Shown: piece after piece, positions 1 through 27,556 of the stretch
Numbering within the stretch: the stretch's first letter is position 1
Layout of the letters: every line of letters begins with the position of its first letter
NCBI RefSeq assembly: GCF_004027225.2
Contig: NW_022651115.1
Coordinates: 27,105 to 91,104, forward strand
Direction of reading: 5' to 3'
Length of the DNA stretch: 64,000 nt
Source of the DNA: Strigops habroptila
Taxonomy: Eukaryota; Chordata; Aves; Psittaciformes; Psittacidae
The notes under the pieces: generated by a model
What the model was told of the DNA's origin: nothing
What the model saw: the letters and a program-made list of their open reading frames with translations, nothing else
The model's database searches: none
Program-made: the position numbers and the translations under genes

Positions 1-40
1 CGAGGACAAGGAGGGGACATATGGGGCTAGGAGCACTCAC

Positions 41-18462
<18,422 letters not shown>

Positions 18463-18501
18463 CTGCGGGGGACGGCGGGGGGGGACACAGTGGGTGCCAT
18501 G

Positions 18502-19000
18502 NNNNNNNNNNNNNNNNNNNNNNNNNNNNNNNNNNNNNNNNNNNNNNNNNNNNNNNNNNNNNNNNNNNNNNNNNNNNNNNNNNNNNNNNNNNNNNNNNNN
18601 NNNNNNNNNNNNNNNNNNNNNNNNNNNNNNNNNNNNNNNNNNNNNNNNNNNNNNNNNNNNNNNNNNNNNNNNNNNNNNNNNNNNNNNNNNNNNNNNNNNN
18701 NNNNNNNNNNNNNNNNNNNNNNNNNNNNNNNNNNNNNNNNNNNNNNNNNNNNNNNNNNNNNNNNNNNNNNNNNNNNNNNNNNNNNNNNNNNNNNNNNNNN
18801 NNNNNNNNNNNNNNNNNNNNNNNNNNNNNNNNNNNNNNNNNNNNNNNNNNNNNNNNNNNNNNNNNNNNNNNNNNNNNNNNNNNNNNNNNNNNNNNNNNNN
18901 NNNNNNNNNNNNNNNNNNNNNNNNNNNNNNNNNNNNNNNNNNNNNNNNNNNNNNNNNNNNNNNNNNNNNNNNNNNNNNNNNNNNNNNNNNNNNNNNNNNN
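18502..19000. other. Assembly gap (499 N)
   Basis: An unbroken run of N. It separates the 5' part of COL11A2 from a mid-protein exon of WDR46, so at least the COL11A2 signal-peptide exon, both promoters and several WDR46 exons are unplaced. Confidence 1.
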
Positions 19001-22000
19001 GTCTACGACAACCAGGGGCTGGAGCTCAACGTCCTCAAGAGCTTCTCCAACGTCCTTCGCCTCCAGTTCCTGCCCTACCACTTCCTGCTGGCCACCGCCG
19101 TGCGTGCCGCGGGCTGGGTGTTCGGGGGGGGTTGGGGCTTCTGAGGTGGGTTTGGGGGGGTTTCAGGTATTCTGAGGTGGTTTTGGGGTGCGTTTGGGTG
19201 TTTCTGAGGTGGTTTGGGGTGGGTTTGGGTGTTCTGAGTTGGTTTTGGGGTGGGTTTGGGGGGTTCTGAGGTGGTTTTGGGGTGGGTTTGGGGTGATTCT
19301 GAGGTGGTTTTGGGGGGTTTTGGGGGGGCTTTGGGTGTTCTGAGGTGGTTTTGGGGTGATTATTGGTGTTCTGAGGTGGGTTTGGGGCGGGTTTGGGTGT
19401 TCTGAGGTGGTTTTGGGGCGGGTTTGGGTGTTCTGAGGTGGTTTTGGGGTGGGTTTGGGTGTTTCTGAGGTGGCTTTGGGGTGGTTTTGGGTGTTCTGAG
19501 GTGGTTTTGGGGTGGTTTTGGGTATTTTGAGGTGGTTTTGGGGTGTTTTGGGGTGGGTTTGGGTGTTCTGAGTTGGTTTTGGGGTGGTTTGGGGCGGTTT
19601 TGGGTGTTGTGAGGTGGTTTTGGGGGGGTTTTGGGTATTCTGAGGTGGTTTTGGGGTGGGTTTGGGTGTTGTGAGGTGGTTTTGGGGTGGGTTTGGGGTG
19701 TTTTTGGGTGTTCTGAGGTGGTTTTGGGGTGTTTTTGGGTGTTCTGAGGTGGTTTTGGGGTGTTTTTGGGTGTTCTGAGGTGGTTTTGGGGTGGTTTTGG
19801 GTATTCTGAGGTGGTTTTGGGGTGATTTTGGGTGTTCTGAGTTGGTTTTGGGGTGGGTTTGGGGTGGTTTTAGGTGTTGTGAGGTGGTTTTGGGTGTTCT
19901 GAGGTGGTTTTGGGGTGTTTTTGGGTGTTCTGAGGTGGTTTTGGGGTGGTTTTAGGTGTTGTGAGGTGGTTTTGGGGTGGTTTTGGGTGTTTCTGAGGTA
20001 GTTTTGGGGTGGTTTTGGGTGTTCTGAGGTGGGTTTGGGGTGTTTCTGAGGTGGTTTTGCGTGTTCTGAGTTGGTTTTGGGGTGGGTTTGGGGTGGTTTT
20101 AGGTGTTGTGAGGTGGTTTTGGGGTGGTTTTGGGTATTCTGAGGTGGTTTTGGGGTGGCTTTGGGTGTTCTGAGGTGGGTTTGGGGTGTTTCTGAGGTGG
20201 TTTTGGGTGTTCTGAGTTGGTTTTGGGGTGGTTTTAGGTGTTGTGAGGTGGTTTTGGGGTGGTTTTGGGTGTTCTGAGGTGGTTTTGGGGTGGTTTTAGG
20301 TGTTGTGAGGTGGTTTTGGGGTGGTTTTGGGTGTTTCTGAGGTAGTTTTGGGGTGGTTTTGGGTGTTCTGAGGTGGGTTTGGGGTGTTTCTGAGGTGGTT
20401 TTGCGTGTTCTGAGTTGGTTTTGGGGTGGGTTTGGGGTGGTTTTAGGTGTTGTGAGGTGGTTTTGGGGTGGTTTTGGGTATTCTGAGGTGGTTTTGGGGT
20501 GGCTTTGGGTGTTCTGAGGTGGGTTTGGGGTGTTTCTGAGGTGGTTTTGGGTGTTCTGAGTTGGTTTTGGGGTGGTTTTAGGTGTTGTGAGGTGGTTTTG
20601 GGGTGGTTTTGGGTATTCTGAGGTGGTTTTGGGGTGTTTTGGGGTGGTTTTGGGTGTTCTGAGTTGGTATTGGGGTGGTTTTAGGTGTTGTGAGGTGGTT
20701 TTGGGGTGTTTTGGCGTGGTTTTGGGTGTTCTGAGTTGGTTTTGGGGTGGTTTTAGGTGTTGTGAGGTGGTTTTGGGGTGTTTTGGCGTGGTTTTGGGTG
20801 TTCTGAGTTGGTTTTGGGGTGGTTTTAGGTGTTGTGAGGTGGTTTTGGGGTGTTTTGGGGTGGTTTTGGGTGTTCTGAGGTGGTTCTGGGGTGTTTTGGG
20901 GGCAGAACGCCCAAGGCTTCCTGCAGTACCTGGACATCTCGGTGGGGAAGGAGGTGGCGGCGCTGAGCACCCGCGGCGGGCGCCTGGCCGTGATGGCTCA
21001 GAACCCGGCCAACGCGGTGCTGCACCTGGGGCACGGCAATGGTGAGAGCTCCTGGAGCTTGGGGACCTCGCGGAACCCCCCCTTGAGCCCCCCTTTAGAC
21101 CCTTAGAACCCCCCCCCAGATCTTTGAACTCCCCTTTACATCCATGAACACAACTTTAGATCCTTCAACCCTCCATTAGATCCTTCAAACCCCCCCAAAC
21201 CCCAGGGAATACCCCAAAACCCCCAAGGAATCCCCCCTAGATCAGGGAACCCCCTTCCTAAATCCATCAAACCTCCATGAGACCCTTCAAACCAGCCCCA
21301 AAACCCAAGGAGCACCCCCCTAGATCCTTAAATCCACCTTTAGATCCTTCAAACCCTCCTTAGATCCTTGACACCCCCCAAACCCAGGGAGCCCCGTGTT
21401 AGATCAAAGAACTCACCCCAAAACCAAAGGAATCTCCTCCTAGTTCCTTGACCCCCCACTTAGATCCAACCCAACCCATTGCATGATCCCAAGGGTGCAA
21501 CCAGGTCCCTGCTCCCATCACACGGTGCTTTGTTGGTGCATCCAACTGAAGCCCAAGACCTAGACGAGCTTGAAGGTCCTTCCAAGCCAACCCATCCCAT
21601 GATCCTATGGGTGAAATCAAGTCCTAGATGGTCTTCAAGGTTCCTCCAACACAACCCACTCCATGATTGAATGATTCCATGACCCTATGGGTGACGCCAA
21701 GTCCCGTCTCCCACCACATGGCATCACCCAAGTGAAGCCCAACACCTCGATGGTCCTCAAGGCCCTTCCAACCCCGTGGTCCTATGGGTGAAACCAAGTC
21801 CCTGCTTCCATCCCATGGTCCCCTGTTGAAGGCCAACACCTCGCTGGTGCTGAAGGCCCCTCCAACCCACCCGCCCCGTGTCCCCCCAGGCACGGTGACC
21901 CTGTGGAGCCCATCGGTGCCGGAGCCCCTGGTGCGTGTCCTGTGCCACCGCGGCGCCGTGCGGGCGCTCGCCGTCGATCCCAGCGGCACGTAAGCGGATG

Positions 22001-23904
22001 GGGCGCCTCCAGGTGTCTCCTATGGGTGCTGTGGGGTGGCCGAGGGTGTCACCTGCATGGGGGGGTCCCCACAGGTACATGGCATCCGCCGGCTTGGACC
22101 GCAAGCTCCGGGTGTTCGACCTCCGCACCTACAAGGCGCTCCATGACCTGGTCCTGCCTTTGGGTGCCGCTCACCTTGACTTCAGCCAACGTGGGCTCTT
22201 GGCCGCCTCCTGTGGGGACGTGGTGCAGGTAAATCCCACCCCTAGACCAAGACCTAGATGGTCTTCAGGGCCCTTCAACCCATTCCACGATCCTTTGGGT
22301 GAAACCAAGTCCCTGCTCCCGCTTCATGGTCCCTTGTTGAAGCCCAAGAGCTCAATGGTCTTGAGGGTCCTTCCAACCCAACAACGTGGTGTCACCCACA
22401 ATCCTACGAGTGAAACCACGTCCCATCTCCCAACACAACCCATTGACCCCCCCAAATGACATGGGTGACCCCCCAAAAAGGTCTATAAGGAGGTGGGGAA
22501 GGAGCTGCCCACCCAGCCCTACCTGTGCCACCGGCCACCGCGGCCCCCCAGCGCCCTTCGCTTCTGCCCCTTCGAGGACGTCCTCGGCGCTGGTCACGCT
22601 CATGGCTTCACCAGCATCTTGGTGCCAGGTTGGTGACACCCCCAGCGCCACCCATGGGTGCTAAAGGGGGGGTCGGACACCCCAAAAGCACCCTTTGACC
22701 CCCCCATTTAGGGGCTGGTGAAGCCAACTTGGACGCGCTGGAGAACAACCCCTACCGCAGCCGGCGGCAGCGGCAGGAGTGGGAGGTGAAGGCGCTGCTG
22801 GAGAAGGTGAGTATTGAGGGGGGGACACCCCAAAAGTGAGGGGCAGGGACCCTGGAAGTGGAGCTGAGGGATGAGCTCTGCAGGGTGATGCTGGTGGCGC
22901 TCTCCAAGGTGCTGGAGGGGCCTCTGAAGCTGCGGGAGATGCCTCCAAAGCTCCTTGTGAACCCCCCAAAGCTCCTCCTGACCCCCCCAGATTGCTTCTT
23001 ACCACACTAAATCTGCTTCTGGTCCCCCCAAAACTTGTCTGATGCCCCCGACCCCCCCCGACCCCCCCCAAAACCTCTTTGTGCCTCCCCAAACCTCCTT
23101 CTGACCCCCCGAAACCCCTTTGTGACCACCCAAAGCTGCTTCTGACCTGCCAAAATTGATTCCTACACCCCTAAATCTGCTTCTGGTCCCACCCAAACCA
23201 CCTCCTGATGCCCCTAAGATGCTCCTCACCCCCCTTAATCTGTTTTTATGATCTCTCCAATTCCTTTCCTAACCCCCCCAAGTTGCTCCTGAACCCCCCA
23301 AACCTCCTTGTAACCCATCAAAAACCCTTTCCTGACCCCCTCAACCCCTTTGTGACCCCCCCAAACCCTTTTGTGGCCTTTGTCCCCCCCAGATCCCTGC
23401 GGAGCTGCTCACGCTGGACCCGTCCCTGCTGGGCCGCACGGACACGGCCACCCTGCAGCAGAAGCGGGACGAGCGCATCCAGCGCCTGGTACCACCCTGA
23501 TGGGAGAAAACACCCCAAAACCACCCTTTGGGGGGGGGCAACACCCCCATAACCCCCCGCAATGGCCTCTGTAACCCCCCCATAGGGCTTCGACCCTCAG
23601 GCCAAGGCCAAGTTCAAGCCGCGGCGCCGGGTGAAGGGCAGCAGCAGCCTCCACCGCAAGAAGAAGGTGGCCCATGAGGAGCAAAGGGTGAGTTTTGGGG
23701 ACCCCCCCGACCCCACTCATTCATGTAAAGGGGTCCCCATATCATAACCCTCCCCCGGCCCCCCCCCAGGCTGTGATCCAGCAGAGTGTGGAGCAGCGGG
23801 AGCAGGAGAGGAAGAGGGAGAGGAAGGCGATGAAGAAGACGGGGAAGAAGACGGGGGCCCCCCCCACCCCCAAGCGTGGGGCCCTCGAGCGCTTCAGGAG
23901 ATGA
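19001..23904 (+). CDS. WDR46: WD repeat-containing protein 46, C-terminal part (9 exons; 5' end lost in gap)
   Basis: WDR46 (yeast Utp7) is a nucleolar WD40 scaffold of the small-subunit processome needed for 18S rRNA maturation. Exons: 19001-19099, 20906-21041, 21890-21989, 22075-22228, 22481-22628, 22712-22806, 23393-23488, 23586-23687 and 23770-23904, with compatible phases and GT-AG borders. The product has [102 protein letters not shown] and [20 protein letters not shown], which follow human WDR46 in order. It ends in a lysine/arginine-rich tail stopping at 23904. About 354 residues are visible against about 610 in human, so roughly the N-terminal 40% is missing. The neighbour B3GALT4 is tail-to-tail. 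Confidence 0.95.
19120..20900. repeat. 1.8-kb G/T-rich minisatellite in WDR46 intron (GGTTTTGGGGTG units)
   Basis: Tandem and higher-order repeats of GGTTTTGGGGTGGTTTTGGG with GTGTTCTGAG spacers, G/T-rich on the coding strand. They fill the whole intron between WDR46 exons 19001-19099 and 20906-21041. No exon is hidden inside as far as I can see. Confidence 0.97.
21450..21870 (+). repeat. ~100-120-bp tandem repeat built from CR1 3'-tail sequence
   Basis: Four degenerate copies contain GGTCCTTCCAACCCAACCCA, CCCATGATCCTATGGGTGAA and AAGTCCCTGCTCCCATC motifs. The CCTTCCAACCCAACCCATTC / ATGATTCTATG pairing is characteristic of avian CR1 3' ends. It lies in the WDR46 intron 21042-21889. Confidence 0.7.
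22240..22445 (+). repeat. Second pair of the CR1-tail-like repeat
   Basis: Two further copies of the same unit (CTAGATGGTCTTCAGGGCCC, AAACCAAGTCCCTGCTCCC) in the next-but-one WDR46 intron. Confidence 0.7.
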
Positions 23905-23924
23905 TATGGGGGGGGGGGGGAACA

Positions 23925-24505
23925 TGGGGACACCCCCATGGGGGGGGCCCCAATGGGGGTGTGACACCATATTGGGGTCCCCCAGTGTGTGTCACCCCCA
24001 TATTGGGGTTCCCCAGTGGGTGTACCCCCATTATAGGGGTCCCCAATGGGTCCCTCCACCCCATATTGGGGGTCCCCTAGGTATCCCTACCCCATACTGG
24101 GGGTCCCCAGTGTGATATCCCCCCTTATGGGGGTCCCCAATGTGTCCCCCCTCATATTGGCAGTCCCCCAATGTGTCTGTCCTGTCCCCCCACCCCATTA
24201 TGGCGGTCCCCAGTGTGGTATCCCCTCTATATGGGGGTCCCCAATGGGTTCCTCCACCCCATATTGGGGGCCCACAATGCGTGTGTGTCCCCATTACAGG
24301 GGTCCCCATTGTTGTTTCTCCCCCCCCCCCATATTGGGGGGCCCTAATGTGGGGTTCCCCATTATAGGGGTTCCCAGTGTGTCTGTCCTGTGTTTCCTGC
24401 ATATCAGGGGTCCCCACTGTGTGTCACCCCCATTATGGGGGTCCCCTGGGTGCCCCCCACCCCATATTGGGGTCCCCCAACATTCCCTCCCCCTTCTGGG
24501 TGTCC
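23925..24505. repeat. WDR46 3'-UTR minisatellite (CATATTGGGGGTCCCCAATG units)
   Basis: About 18 units of 28-35 bp with palindromic GGGGGTCCCC cores between the WDR46 stop codon and its polyadenylation signal. If transcribed they would form long hairpins. Confidence 0.9.
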
Positions 24506-24518
24506 CCAACCCCCCTTT

Positions 24519-24524
24519 ATTAAA
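24519..24524 (+). terminator. Polyadenylation signal ATTAAA, WDR46
   Basis: ATTAAA about 615 bp after the WDR46 stop, followed by a T-rich stretch. The placement fits the gene end; no cleavage data are available. Confidence 0.65.
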
Positions 24525-24560
24525 GCCTTTTAGTGCCACCCCCGTTGTCCCTTTGTCACC

Positions 24561-24566
24561 TTTATT
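24561..24566 (-). terminator. Minus-strand AATAAA, candidate B3GALT4 polyadenylation signal
   Basis: TTTATT on the plus strand reads AATAAA on the minus strand, 910 bp past the B3GALT4 stop and only about 40 bp from the WDR46 signal. The two genes would be convergent with almost touching ends. Part of the implied 3' UTR is CR1-derived. Confidence 0.45.
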
Positions 24567-24574
24567 GACCTGGG

Positions 24575-24935
24575 GGGACCCGGGCAGGGGGTGGGACCGG
24601 CCTGGTTTGCACTGGGAGGTCCAACAGCACCAGGTTGCTCCAAGCCCCGTCCAACGTGGCCTTGAAGAGCACCCAAACCTCCTCCCTTCAACCCATTCCC
24701 GTGTCCCACCACCCTCCTGGCGAAGAACTTCACCCCAGTGTCCCATCCAGCTCTTCCCGCTGGAAGCCCCCAAACTCCCCATCCCATCCCTCCATCCGTG
24801 TCCAGGTCTCTTGTAGCCCCTTCAGGCACCGGGAGCTGCTCTGACGTCTCTATGGAGCCTTCTCCAGGCTGACGTGCTCCAGCCCTTGGAGCAGCTCCAG
24901 GGCCTCCTCTGGATCCCATCCCTCTGGATCCCATC
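24575..24935 (-). mobile_element. CR1 LINE 3' fragment
   Basis: Contains AGCACCAGGTTGCTCCAAGC, CAACGTGGCCTTGAAGAG and TCCAGCCCTTGGAGCAGCTC, which match the conserved 3' portion of avian CR1 in inverted orientation. It is degenerate, with no coding potential. The following stretch to 25478 shows no gene and may be further decayed CR1 or B3GALT4 3' UTR. Confidence 0.8.
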
Positions 24936-25478
24936 CCTCTGGATCCCATCCCTTGGCCTACATCATTCCCACTGTCCATGGTGCTGACCGGGAGTGTTGG
25001 CCATGACCAGCTGGTTCCGCACCCATCAAGTCCATGTCTCCCAGTTCAGGCGGACGTTGGGACCACGTCAAAGGCTCCACAGCCCGAGGATGCTCCAGGA
25101 TCACAGGGATGAGGCTGAGGCTGCTCCCAAGCTCCTTCCAACCCCTTAAACCCTTAAAGAGGGTGATGTTGTCCTGATGGGCACCAGGGACCTCGGTGTC
25201 CCCTCACCAGGGCTGGGATCTTGTGCTGATTGTCCCCCTGTGCACACTTGGCACCACGCGGTGTCCTCGTGTCCCTTGATCCCTTGGGAAGATGCATCCT
25301 GGAGCTGCAGGATCCTCATGGATACACCCAGCACCGTGCGGTGGCCTCGTGCGCTGAGCCCAGGGCTGCAGCGTCCCCTCGACCACGTGCAATGTCCTGG
25401 TGCCCGCTCCGCCGTGTCCTTGCGCTGATGCACCCCAAAACAGCACCTATCACCCCCAAAACAGCACCCATCACCCCC

Positions 25479-26888
25479 TCACCACCCTCCGCCCCCCCTC
25501 GCCGCCATCACCCTACACCTCAACACCCCAAACACCCTCCCCCACCCCCCGCACCCCCTTTTCTTCCCCCCGCTCCCCGTCAGCATCCCCCAAACCCTCC
25601 TCATGTCGTCGGGCCGCAGCCCGTGCGCGCTGAACAGCACCTCCCCATAGCAGCACCCATCGAGGGGCACCCGCATGGCACCCGCCACCCTGGCTGAGTG
25701 CCGCGGTGCCACACCGGCGCGCCGGGCGCACAGCCCGACCCACACATCCTCTGGGGCGACAAAGGGGACGTGTGGGGCAGCCGCCAGCACGGCCAGCGCC
25801 GCCTCGCGCGACAGCACGTAGGCCGTGCCGCTGCAGTACGGGGGGAAGCGGCCGGCGGGGTACAGAGCACCCGGTACGTGGTGCCGGCTCCGGGGGTCCC
25901 TGTTGGGGGGCACCCACCAGTGCACCCGCCCCAGGTACAGGCGCTGGGGGAGGTCGGGCGCCCGCAGGTGGCTCGTCAGGGACGGGACGTTGACGAAGAC
26001 ATCGTCGTCGGCCTTGAGCAGGAAGCGGGCGCCGGGGCAGCGCGCGGTCGCCCAGCGCAGCAGCAGCAGCGTCTTCAGGTTGAGGGTGGCGTAAGCGTCG
26101 GGGAAGGCGCCCTGAAGGACGTCCCCGTGGCGGCGGGACTCCTCCAGCAGGGCCGCGGCGGGCACGGAGCGCGGGGGCAGCCCCAGCACGAAAATGGTGC
26201 GGGTGGAGGGCGTCGAAACGGGTGTTTCGGGGCCGTTTTGGGGCGTTTGGGGGGCGTTTTGGGGCGTTTGGGGAGCGTTTTGAGGTATTGGAGCAGCAGC
26301 TTGAGGCATTTGGGGGGCGTTTTCAGGCGTTTTAGGGGCGTTTTCAGGCGTTTCAAGGCTGTTTTGGGCCATTTGGGCGGCGTTTTCAAGTGTTTTCGGA
26401 GGGTTTGGGGGTGTCGTCCCCCCCCACGTGTCCCGCACGGCTTGGCGCTGAGCAGCGTGTGCCGCAGCGCTGGGCACCAGGACCAACAGGAACGGGGAGT
26501 CGGGGCCGCAGGGCGCCGGGGACAGGAGGATGGGGATGGAGGAGGGATAAGTGGAAACGTTGGTGAGCGTCAGGAGCTCGGCAGCGTTCGGAACGCCGGC
26601 GGGGGCGTTCGAAGAGACCGAAACGCTCATGTCAAAGGCAACGCCTGCGGCGTTTGCGTGTCCAGCACCGTTTGAGCGCCCCGCAGCGTTTGCGGAGCCG
26701 GGAGGGGCTGCCCCGTTCGCACCCCCCGCGCCCTTCCCCGCGCCCCCGTCCCCGGCCCAAGCCGCCATCGCCGCCGCCAGCAGCTCCTCTCCGCCGCCCC
26801 CCCCGGCCAGCCCCAGCCCCAGCAGCGCCAGCGCCAGCGCCGCCGCCCGCCCCGCCCAGCGCCGGGCACGCGCGCAACGGCGGCGCAT
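25479..26888 (-). CDS. B3GALT4: Beta-1,3-galactosyltransferase 4 (single exon)
   Basis: A Golgi type II membrane GT31 enzyme; the mammalian protein adds beta-1,3-galactose to GM2/GD2-type gangliosides. I chose the ATG at 26888, giving 469 residues: a short basic cytoplasmic tail, a hydrophobic Ala/Leu anchor at about residues 15-29, a low-complexity stem, then RQAVRDTWGG (near 146-156), IFVLGLP (near 231), the metal-binding KADDDVF (DDD at 294-296), CSGTAYVLSREA and EDVWVGLCARRAGV (ED at 380-381). The frame stays open upstream only to a GTG at 27344 through promoter-like sequence, so that extension is rejected. Human B3GALT4 has about 378 residues; much of the excess is a roughly 70-residue NAPQTPQ-type insertion inside the catalytic domain. 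The context beside PFDN6 and WDR46 supports the paralogue call. Confidence 0.93.
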   Translation of the reverse strand: MRRRCARARRWAGRAAALALALLGLGLAGGGGGEELLAAAMAAWAGDGGAGKGAGGANGAAPPGSANAAGRSNGAGHANAAGVAFDMSVSVSSNAPAGVPNAAELLTLTNVSTYPSSIPILLSPAPCGPDSPFLLVLVPSAAAHAAQRQAVRDTWGGTTPPNPPKTLENAAQMAQNSLETPENAPKTPENAPQMPQAAAPIPQNAPQTPQNAPQTPQNGPETPVSTPSTRTIFVLGLPPRSVPAAALLEESRRHGDVLQGAFPDAYATLNLKTLLLLRWATARCPGARFLLKADDDVFVNVPSLTSHLRAPDLPQRLYLGRVHWWVPPNRDPRSRHHVPGALYPAGRFPPYCSGTAYVLSREAALAVLAAAPHVPFVAPEDVWVGLCARRAGVAPRHSARVAGAMRVPLDGCCYGEVLFSAHGLRPDDMRRVWGMLTGSGGKKRGCGGWGRVFGVLRCRVMAARGGGGW

Positions 26889-27556
26889 CGCGAACGGGGA
26901 ACGGGGCCCGCCCGGACGGGAACGGGCCCGCCCGAACGCTCCCCCCCCCGCCCGTTCCCGCCGCACGGTACCGGGAGCCGCGGCCTGAGCGGGCGCGCCG
27001 CAGGGGGCGGGGCTTGGCGGGAGGGGAGCGCGGGATTGGTCGAGAGCAGAGGGTGGGGGCGTGGCTTGGGGTTGGGGGCGTGGCTTAAGGCTCTGAGGGG
27101 AGGCCGGGGAGGGGGCGTGGCTTGAGTGGCGATGGACGCCTAGGGCTAATGGAGATGGGGGCACGGCTTGAGGTGGGGGCGTGGCTTGCTGCTGTGGGCG
27201 TGGCTTCGAGTATACGCAGCTGAATGGGAAAGGGGGCGTGGCTTGGTTATGGGGGCGTGGCTTCAGGCTGCCGTGGGGGGGGGAGCGGGGGCAGTAAGGC
27301 CCGCGCGTGCGCGGCGCTGGGGGGGGGAGTGGTTTGTGCGTCACGTGATCGGCGGGGGGGGCGCGGCCGCGGCCTCAGCGGCGTGAGGAGAGGTGGGAGG
27401 GGGCTGGGGTTTGGGGGGGTCTCCGTGGGTTAAGGGGGGTTTCTGTGGGTCAGGGGGGTGTCTGTGGGGTTTGGGGGGGTCTCTGTGGGGTTTGGGGGGG
27501 TCTCTGTGGGTTTGGGGGGTCTCTATGGGTCTCCTGCCCCCCCCCCAGCCCCCGCC
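26889..27556. promoter_or_regulatory. Divergent B3GALT4/PFDN6 promoter region with GC/CACCC-box array
   Basis: About 670 bp separates the two start codons. Seven copies of GGGCGTGGCTT lie at about 27057-27067, 27076-27086, 27113-27123, 27177-27187, 27196-27206, 27234-27244 and 27253-27263, plus GGGCGGGGCTT at 27005-27015. This core fits Sp/KLF zinc-finger sites. A palindromic TCACGTGA E-box is at 27341-27348. A non-coding PFDN6 exon probably ends at a GTGAGG donor at 27383, with the acceptor AG at 27547-27548. No TATA box was seen, as expected for a CpG-rich bidirectional promoter. Confidence 0.65.

Noticed and set aside
26889-27344. N-terminal extension of B3GALT4 to 621 residues
   Set aside because: It begins at a GTG inside an E-box, runs through the GC-box promoter array, lacks a signal-anchor and is not needed: the ATG at 26888 gives a normal type II topology.
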